From Prostheceraeus crozeri (taxonomy: Eukaryota > Platyhelminthes > Polycladida > Euryleptidae): DNA of 64,000 nucleotides. Of this stretch, positions 57,668 through 64,000 are shown piece by piece. The stretch is taken from the NCBI GenBank assembly GCA_907163375.1, contig CAJQUW010010428.1:1-64000 (forward strand), in the 5' to 3' direction. The first letter of the stretch is position 1. Each line of letters starts with the position of its first letter. The translations under genes were made by a program, and so were the position numbers. The notes beneath the pieces are model-generated. The model was not told the origin of the DNA and did no database searches. It saw only the letters and a program-made list of their open reading frames with translations.

Positions 57668-58169
57668 ACTGTCGAAGAATTGAAAAGTTTGAAGAATAAG
57701 ATGCGTGACTCTGTTTCGACTGATACACCTTTTATCATCTCGCGCACATGCAATGTCCCTTTTCAACAGCATTGAACTATATCTCACTGTGAATGATAGA
57801 GGTGAAATCATTTCAGATGAAAATGAAATTATTAACGCCTCACGTTATGAAGACTTGATTAAGTATGCAACACGCAGAAAGCGCCGTCAAGGCTATGTCC
57901 CATCTGGTTGGTCTTACTTTCTTAAACTATTGAAAAAGCACAATGTTCCAAAATTTGCTTTGAATAATGAAACATTGAAAGAACTTGATTCTATTTCAGC
58001 AGTTGATGCTACTTCATCTACTTCACAGGTTAAGAGTAAAATTAAAATGCCAAGGAATTGGTTTAAGAGATCACCTTCCAAATCCCCTCCTACACCCATC
58101 AAGCAAACAAGGGGAAGAGAACGACGTAGAGGAACTCCTCCAAAGAAATACATGTTCTCAGACTATTAA
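57668..58169 (+). pseudogene. Conserved protein, 3' part, split by element C
   Basis: Same sequence as 28577-29078, including the frameshift near 57731. One substitution (GCT to GAT at about 57722) separates the copies. Confidence 0.7.
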
Positions 58170-58170
58170 T

Positions 58171-58374
58171 ATGAAGCAAATGTGTTGCTTACCATGTAAT
58201 GAGCCGCCGGAAGTAAATGTAGCTGTAACTTGTACTTGCTGTGCCAGCTCTCACAATAAGACTCCTAAGCAATGTAAATGTAAATCCCATAAATCCTGTG
58301 AATGCTGTAAATGCAAAAAGGTAGGAAAGCAAAAACATGAGAAGAAGCAGAAAGAATCAGTCGTCATCGGATGA
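58171..58374 (+). CDS. Small Cys-rich protein (element B, copy 2)
   Basis: Identical to 29080-29283. Confidence 0.55.
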   Translation: MKQMCCLPCNEPPEVNVAVTCTCCASSHNKTPKQCKCKSHKSCECCKCKKVGKQKHEKKQKESVVIG

Positions 58375-58468
58375 ACTTTTAAAGTCAACATATTATGATG
58401 TAAAACATCCGGCAGGATTTGCATCTATAGAGAAATTGTCAAAAGCAAGCGGTCTTCCACTAGTCTAG
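58337..58468 (+). pseudogene. Integrase N-terminal stub (element B, copy 2)
   Basis: Identical to 29246-29377 with the same truncation point. Confidence 0.8.
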
Positions 58469-60423
58469 GAAATTTAAGTCAAAAAATAGCCGTAGTTGGA
58501 ATAAATTGCAAGATTTGATATTAAGGTTTCATTTTAGTCTTAAACTTCCATTAAGCACATTGGTGAAGTTTTATAGAAATTGATGCAAGTTTAGTGGTGC
58601 AATTCTTACTTTTTCTACCAGGAATTTATTTAAAGCCACTTGATTTTTAACACACTTAAAATGAGCTAAACGCATTATAAATATAAATATTCAAAGAATT
58701 AAACTGTCAGCTGACTAAGCTCTTTCTATAATTACCATTATTTCAATTGCTCACAAATTTTCCTGAGTGAAATAATTTTCTAAAAGTTGATATTATGACA
58801 TCGAAGTAATAGGGAACTGACTCCAAAAAAGTATTAGATATAATGGCATTCATACGGAAAAGTGATGAGTGATGGATGGCTACTTTGTCGAAGTCATGAT
58901 GAAAATGACACGGAAATATATTTTTAGCATCATGCTACTATCTAAAGAAAAAGGATTTATTTTGCATGACGCCACATTGAAGCCCATTCAGAAATACTGT
59001 GCCTAGGTAATTTGAAAAATATACTATTAGGCTAGGCAACATAGACTTGAGGTTGGAATAAATTGCAAGATTTTGTTTTTCACTTTTTATTGGTTGATTA
59101 TGGTCTGGGCAACATTATGGCAAAATTTTATGAAAATTGCATCAGGTTTAGATATGCATTCTGACATTTTTGTTAGAAATAATACAAAAGAAGCTATTCG
59201 GGATTTAGTGCTTGTTTTTCCACAACAAATTATATATGTAATGGGCTCTCAATGAGTATGAAGTTTTTCACGTAAAAAATCATGCGGGCCGGTGTAAAAT
59301 CCGATGTCATCATTACAAAGGAAAAAGTTCGGAGATAAGAGGAGGGTAGGAATTTAAAATTATAAACGTTTAAACAAATAACTTTTGTTAATTTAATTCA
59401 ATCAACGAAAGTTATTAATTGATAATGAGAATTAAGCAAGTAAATTAATTACATAGTAAACGAATTAAATATTATTTTCCAATAGAATAAGCGCCAAATT
59501 TGAATAATCAGCTGTTGACTCTGAGTGAATAAATCGCTAAATTTTGTTGAACGTATCGTGAACTGTGACTGAATAGAATTTCCGCATTCTCTGAAACTGT
59601 TATCTGAAAAATATGTAATCAGTCACAACTTCTTTAATACTGTTTTTGCAAACTGATCAAGACTCGAGATAACCTTTGATGCCTTTTCTACTGGCAATGC
59701 AAGATTTAGGTCATTCTGTCAAGTAATTACTGCTGTAGGATGGAACAAAGCCATTAATTTCAAAGAAGCTAAATTAAAATGAATCGCTTGTATTTTATGA
59801 GACCGAGATAGAACATGAATCATTCTTGCTTTACTATTCTACATCTAGTGAGTATGTTTGCAAAGTTGGGGCTCAATCGGTTTGGGCCTCTGGTGATCGG
59901 GGACTGTAAAGTGTTCCCGAACAAAAGTCCTTTGTAATCAGCCTTTGTAAAGCATTTGTAATCAGTCACTAGTGTCTCATGAGACAGAGATGGAACCTGA
60001 ATCAATCAGTCATACTTCATCAAGCTGCATTGTCTGAAAATAGAGGGACTCACATCCACAAAGCACGAGTTCATCTCTACTACGGAACTCCCTTCGTCGC
60101 TATTGGAGAAATCAGTGAGTCTGGTAATAAAATGGGCAAGAACTCGACTCAAAACGATACTGAATGACTGAATTGAATGATGCAGTCGATTTGATCAATT
60201 CTACTCAACTCCTTAGTGGCAACCAAGACACTGTTAAACTAGTTCCTAATGTAATTTACAACGAGTGAGAATTATTTCCACTATAGAGCTCCACGACAGG
60301 GCTACTCAAACGTCTGATATCCACATGGATGCTTCCACTACAATTGGAACCCCGTTGCAAAAGACAACGGTCCATCAACAGACTACTTTGACCAGTGATT
60401 CTCAAGTACTACCTTCTCCTACT
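58469..60423. other. Gene-free DNA after element B (copy 2) and its right junction
   Basis: Equivalent of 29378-31271. The duplication ends at about 60363 and unique host sequence follows. Only shadow frames are seen. Confidence 0.45.
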
Positions 60424-61138
60424 AGTCCGGCAGCCAGAACGAGTTTCTGCAGGGAACTAGGCGGAAAATAAGACTTTCACAGAATGATGTACATCTTCTG
60501 CATACTATGAATCTGCACGTCTGCCGACTTCTAGTGAATTCCTCTTCTTGTCAGACAGGATCAAAGAAAAACACATGTGAATCCAATGGGACGCAGATTG
60601 CAGCTTATGGGTAAAGAAATTTTCTTTGTTTTCGCTAATCAACTGGAAAATATTCAGTCTAGAGTCATAATTTTTGACATGGAATGTCTTCAGGTCATTT
60701 CCTATGATGTGCATGTGCTTTTATCATGTTTCTGATCGGCAGTGCATGTGAGAATGTGGTTGAATGTGGATAAAGTTGTTCAAAATGTTTGTTTGCCGAC
60801 ATTAGAGGCTCCAAATCTAATCTTTTGCTTTATACATAGGGGCGCATGAGCATAAAAGGAAATGACCAGAAGACATTTCATGCCAAAAAATATGACTCTC
60901 GGCTTAGTGATCATCGTTTAAACAGAGAAAAGATACAAAAATTCATTTTAGCCAAAAAGCTGCAATCTGTGTTCCATTGGATTAACATGTGTTTTTCTTT
61001 GATCCTGTCTGACAAGAAAGGAACTCACTAGAACTAGGCAGACGCACCGATTCGTAGTAGGCAGAAGATGTACATCATTCTGTGAAAGTCTCATTTTCCT
61101 CTTCGTTCCCTGCAGAGGCTCGTTCTGGCTGCCGGACT
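60424..61138. repeat. Large imperfect inverted repeat (about 295-bp arms)
   Basis: AGTCCGGCAGCCAGAACGAG at the left outer end is mirrored by CTCGTTCTGGCTGCCGGACT at the right outer end. The arms (about 60424-60720 and 60842-61138) are diverged inverted copies around a spacer of about 120 bp. Similar short ORFs on opposite strands (60505-60714 and 60846-61031) are a by-product of the inversion. It resembles a foldback element. Confidence 0.7.
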
Positions 61139-62129
61139 ATAGTACTTCAGATTCGATTCCACAAAGTGTTCCAGCCGAGCACAACCTAATCTGTGATCCT
61201 ACTCAGCTCGTACTAACTGTAATCCCACATAGGATCAATAACTCTTACAACGTCGATTTGGATGATCCAGACCAATCGATGAGCATCACACTCTTTTTCT
61301 TTACCAAACCACTTCTATGCTCTATGGTTTGGGCTTTTCTCGTGAGCATATTATTTTCGTTGACACTAATCTCACTTCCTTTGACTTTCCTAATTGCTGT
61401 ATTTTTGCTCCACCTAATGGTAGATTGATTTTTTTAAATAATCTGGCTATTCATTAAAGGTGCTTGAAAATGCTACACGTTTCCTCCTTGTTTCATCACA
61501 GCTAGACTGAAGAAATAGGCCTTCAACTAATTTTATCGTTTTTCGATCGGTCATTTATCAACCTAAAAAAGCTTTTCCTAATGCTACTATTGCTGTCTTA
61601 CTGAATGGTGTGCCAACTAATGTATCTGAGGATATTCATACAAATGTTTTTGAATTTAACAATCTGGTGAGATCTTGGAAACCTGACTTTTGCAAAGTTT
61701 TAGAAGCACCAGATGGTTTCGCTTGTGGTGAAGTTACTTGGAATTGTGCTACTAAAGAAAAAATGTTCAGATTATTTACAATTTTTTGTGTTAGAAGAGG
61801 TTAGATACTTTTCCAACCTCGATTTTAGTGTGAATGAGACGACTCTTATTCATAAGAAAGATGTAGTTATTACTTGTAAAAGTTTTCGCCCCACTGCGGC
61901 AACTTTTCCTCTTTTACACCAAGTCCTTGTTCTAATCATTTGCATATTATTAATGGTGTAGACGATTTGTTAAGAAAATCCAAATGGAGTTTTGTTGAAT
62001 CCAATAATTTTAACAATTGTAGATTCTTTCCAAAAGCAACCGTTTTCCTCATGATTACCCTGTACCTACTAATGTTTTGCGTATTTGTCATTGTATACGT
62101 TCAGCAGTTTTTTGCTTTTGTCAAATTGC
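61139..62129. other. Host DNA or decayed Penelope-like 5' region
   Basis: Short frames (for example 61610-61804) resemble the region upstream of a Penelope-like RT but carry stops and shifts. I cannot assign them firmly. Confidence 0.35.
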
Positions 62130-62650
62130 TCTAGTTGTTTTCCTCCGGATTTGAGTACCGCTGAATGTGTAGAGCTGAATCGTCTATCTGAGGATACCAC
62201 AGTTAAAATTGCCCCAGTCGATGGGAGCAATACATGGGTGATTGTACCTATTGAGCATTACAATGCGGAATGTTACCGCCAACTTTATGATGAAAATTTA
62301 TATTCTTGTATTAATGAAGATTGTACTAACAATGTAGCTTCTCAACTTTGTAACTTATTGTATTACATAAAGAAAAAAGGTTTTATTAACAATCGCAAAT
62401 TATCTCTTTTGCTGCCTAAAAGCGATTGTAATTCGCACCTTTTCTATTTGCTCCATAAAGTACATAAGAATAGCTGGTATTACACTACTATGCTCCAGGC
62501 AGACCAATCATTTCAGACTCCCAAAGTATCTGCAAATTTTGTTCTGTTTTTGTAGAATATTTTCTTGCTCCTATAGTAAAGCAATCGCCTACTTTTGTTA
62601 GAAACACTACATTTCATTTCCCGCATACAGCAGGTATGAGAATCTTCCGG
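62130..62650 (+). pseudogene. Penelope-like reverse transcriptase remnant
   Basis: The first frame reads VKIAPVDGSNTWVIVPIEHY (compare DKGSAVVV-x-x-x-x-Y), then YDENLYSC, then FYLLHKVHK (compare FYLLPKIHK). After a frame change near 62490 the next frame reads GRPIISD, FVEYFLAPIV and SPTFVRNT. This order is the N-terminal part of Penelope-like RT domains (DKG, KIHK, RPIVS, F-x-x-x-L-x-P). The catalytic YADD part is missing. Confidence 0.65.
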
Positions 62651-63380
62651 GTTTTCCGGGTTTTTGGTGCTGAAAAGACCATTCTCGTAATTCACCTAAA
62701 TATGCAATAAAAAAGTATACCCCCTCCGAAAGTTAGATTATTTAGAAAACGTCCATTTTTTCGCCCTAGCCAACTATTTTTCTTACATTAGATTATGCCA
62801 AATATCAATAAAAAGGTCACAAAAATTTCAAGACCAGACCCCCTTCGCAAACTTGCTCGCTCGTTCCGGGTTTTTTATTTGCCCTCAATCTCATGCCTGA
62901 TACAGGCCTGTGATTACTCCTCAAATTCCTCAAATTTGTTTATAACTCCTCAAATCCTCAAAAATTCCTCAAATATAGCTTAACTATGAGAAATTCCTCA
63001 AATACGACACACTACAGACTAAATGTCGGATAATGTATTTTTTTTGGCGAATGGCGATGATATGTAAACTTCCAAACAAGAAGCTAAGATAGAATCCTGT
63101 AACATGTACCTTACTTCCATGCTAGTAATCATGAATCACTCATGATTTATTTCTTTTCTTTTTCGTCTCTCATGATTTATAACTTAATGATTTTTCTCTC
63201 ACACACTTGGTAGATTTTAGATAGCGTAATCCCGCTGTGCTAGCTAGATATGATATTTTGATTGGAAACAGACCTGTCCTTTTATCATCTGAATGGGCGG
63301 ACTGTTAAATAGAATCTTTTCAATATATAAGTGATAAACATAATTTTGAAAAGAGCGACTTACTCACCAATTCATTCCAC
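62651..63380. other. Host intergenic DNA with ATTCCTCAAAT repeats
   Basis: TCCTCAAAT words recur at 62915-63005, and CATGATTTAT words recur at 63120-63180. TATATAAG lies at about 63334. No gene is supported. Confidence 0.4.
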
Positions 63381-63413
63381 ATGAGGAGAAGAGAACCGTT
63401 GCTTGTCCTTCTA
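63381..63413 (+). CDS. Possible first coding exon of a host gene
   Basis: ATG opens an 11-codon exon (MRRREPLLVLL), like the start of a signal peptide, and is followed directly by a perfect GTAAGT donor. A TATATAAG lies about 47 bp upstream of the ATG. Downstream exons were not identified with confidence. This is a weak call based on splice and promoter words. Confidence 0.25.
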
Positions 63414-63785
63414 GTAAGTATTTTTAAATTTCTAGACATTTTCGGATATAATGATTTTCTTTTAGCCATGTCATATTTATCACATCAAAAATTAACCAGT
63501 CGTTAGCTTGTTTTTTTTAATTTTGTTACCTTGACGCACTTTGTTACGTTGAATGCATTGAATGTCGTTTTCATTTCTGCAAGCTACAGGGCTGCAGATG
63601 TTCCGGTTCGTCTGGAATTATTTTGCTAAGCAGAGAAGTTGTCCGAAGTTATTGTCTATCGAACTCACTCATTAAATGCTTTCACGTATTTAATGAGTGA
63701 AACACTGCGATCAACCAACAGAAATTGTATATTTGAACACTGCAATTTTTTACTTCATAATATTGCTTAGAATTCCAACAATAAA

Positions 63786-63938
63786 ATGCACATTCAATTA
63801 TTTTCATTAATTGTATTGACCTTTGTCACAACCTTCTTTATATGTTTCTGCGACTATATGGCTGCTAAATGCATGCCTGTACTTCTTAAAGAACTTAAGG
63901 ATATCGATCTTCCATATCCATTATATGATAACATATAG
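63786..63938 (+). CDS. Possible small secreted or membrane peptide, 50 aa
   Basis: The frame starts MHIQLFSLIVLTFVTTFFI, a strong hydrophobic leader, then CFCDYMAAKCMPVLL and a short acidic tail ending at TAG. A CTTAG acceptor-like site lies 15 bp upstream. There is no homology that I recognise; it may be chance. Confidence 0.2.
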   Translation: MHIQLFSLIVLTFVTTFFICFCDYMAAKCMPVLLKELKDIDLPYPLYDNI

Positions 63939-64000
63939 GTAGCCCAGCCCACTTGGATTTCAGTGCTCTTATCAACTGAAGCGTTTGTTTTACTCACTCT

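Larger units (their letters stand above)
57662..58460 (+). mobile_element. Element B copy 2, right part
   Basis: Continues the interrupted copy at an offset of 29,091 bp from copy 1. It carries the rest of the conserved protein, the Cys-rich gene and the integrase stub. Confidence 0.88.
31272..60363 (+). repeat. Tandem duplication, copy 2, interrupted by element C
   Basis: This is copy 1 repeated from its first base at an offset of about 9,720 bp until 38296. Element C plus a 6-bp duplication is then inserted, and the copy resumes at 57662 (offset 29,091) until 60363. Differences from copy 1 are sparse, for example at 31437, 35283, 36579, 36954 and 37394. Confidence 0.93.

Noticed and set aside
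21553..60363. The 9.7-kb direct repeats as LTRs of a giant retroelement
   Set aside because: The repeats contain host-like and Polinton-derived genes, lack TG..CA ends and lie directly adjacent; the enclosed insertion has its own Polinton TIRs and target duplication.
60265..60471. 68-residue Thr/Ser-rich ORF at the right duplication border
   Set aside because: It spans the duplication junction, is present only once and has no similarity to anything recognised.

Overview
This window is metazoan-type genomic DNA built largely from integrated Polinton/Maverick (adintovirus-like) elements. Evidence for an animal host is a signal-peptide plus LRR N-terminal exon ending at a GTAAGT donor (20759-20943, minus), spliceosomal introns, a hAT transposon of ZMYM type, Penelope-like and non-LTR retrotransposon remnants, and TA/CT/CA microsatellites. 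I cannot name the phylum. No rRNA, tRNA or CRISPR array was seen.

Layout. (1) 245-1510: an A/C-rich, G-poor array built around GTCC. (2) 1470-12900: element A, a degraded element mostly on the minus strand. It encodes an adenain-type protease, a double-jelly-roll type capsid protein, a basic core protein, a chromodomain integrase, a packaging ATPase, RING-like proteins, a DEDD-like protein, a stand-alone homologue of the PolB N-terminal region, and a plus-strand TBP-like protein. Its upstream flank carries 315-bp repeats and a telomere-like G-rich array (13120-14046). No family-B polymerase domain is visible. (3) 14047-21592: host DNA with a hAT element (15535-18351), Penelope and LINE relics and the LRR exon. 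(4) 21553-60363: a tandem duplication of about 9.72 kb. Each copy holds element B, a truncated relative of A with many disabling mutations. (5) 38297-57661: element C, a 19,365-bp Polinton with about 606-bp terminal inverted repeats, inserted in the second B copy with a 6-bp target duplication (TCGGAA). (6) 60424-64000: host DNA with a large inverted repeat and a Penelope-like reverse transcriptase relic.

How the genes work together. In C, PolB (1534 aa), the integrase and the terminal repeats would replicate and integrate the element. Capsid, penton-like, protease, ATPase, pVI-like, core-like and fibre-like proteins form a complete virion module. Left-half genes read minus except the protease; right-half genes read plus except the TIR-borne membrane gene. 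All main C ORFs are open, whereas A and B carry stops and frameshifts, so C looks young. C is very A/T-rich and dotted with GC-rich mini-hairpins, several of them in frame inside coding sequence.

Most notable are the mini-hairpin inserts in C, its second membrane-anchored ATPase, the phospholipase-like domain fused to its integrase, the TBP-like gene of A, the apparently polymerase-free A/B lineage with a conserved ATG-adjacent intron, and the nested filled/empty arrangement of the duplicated B copies.
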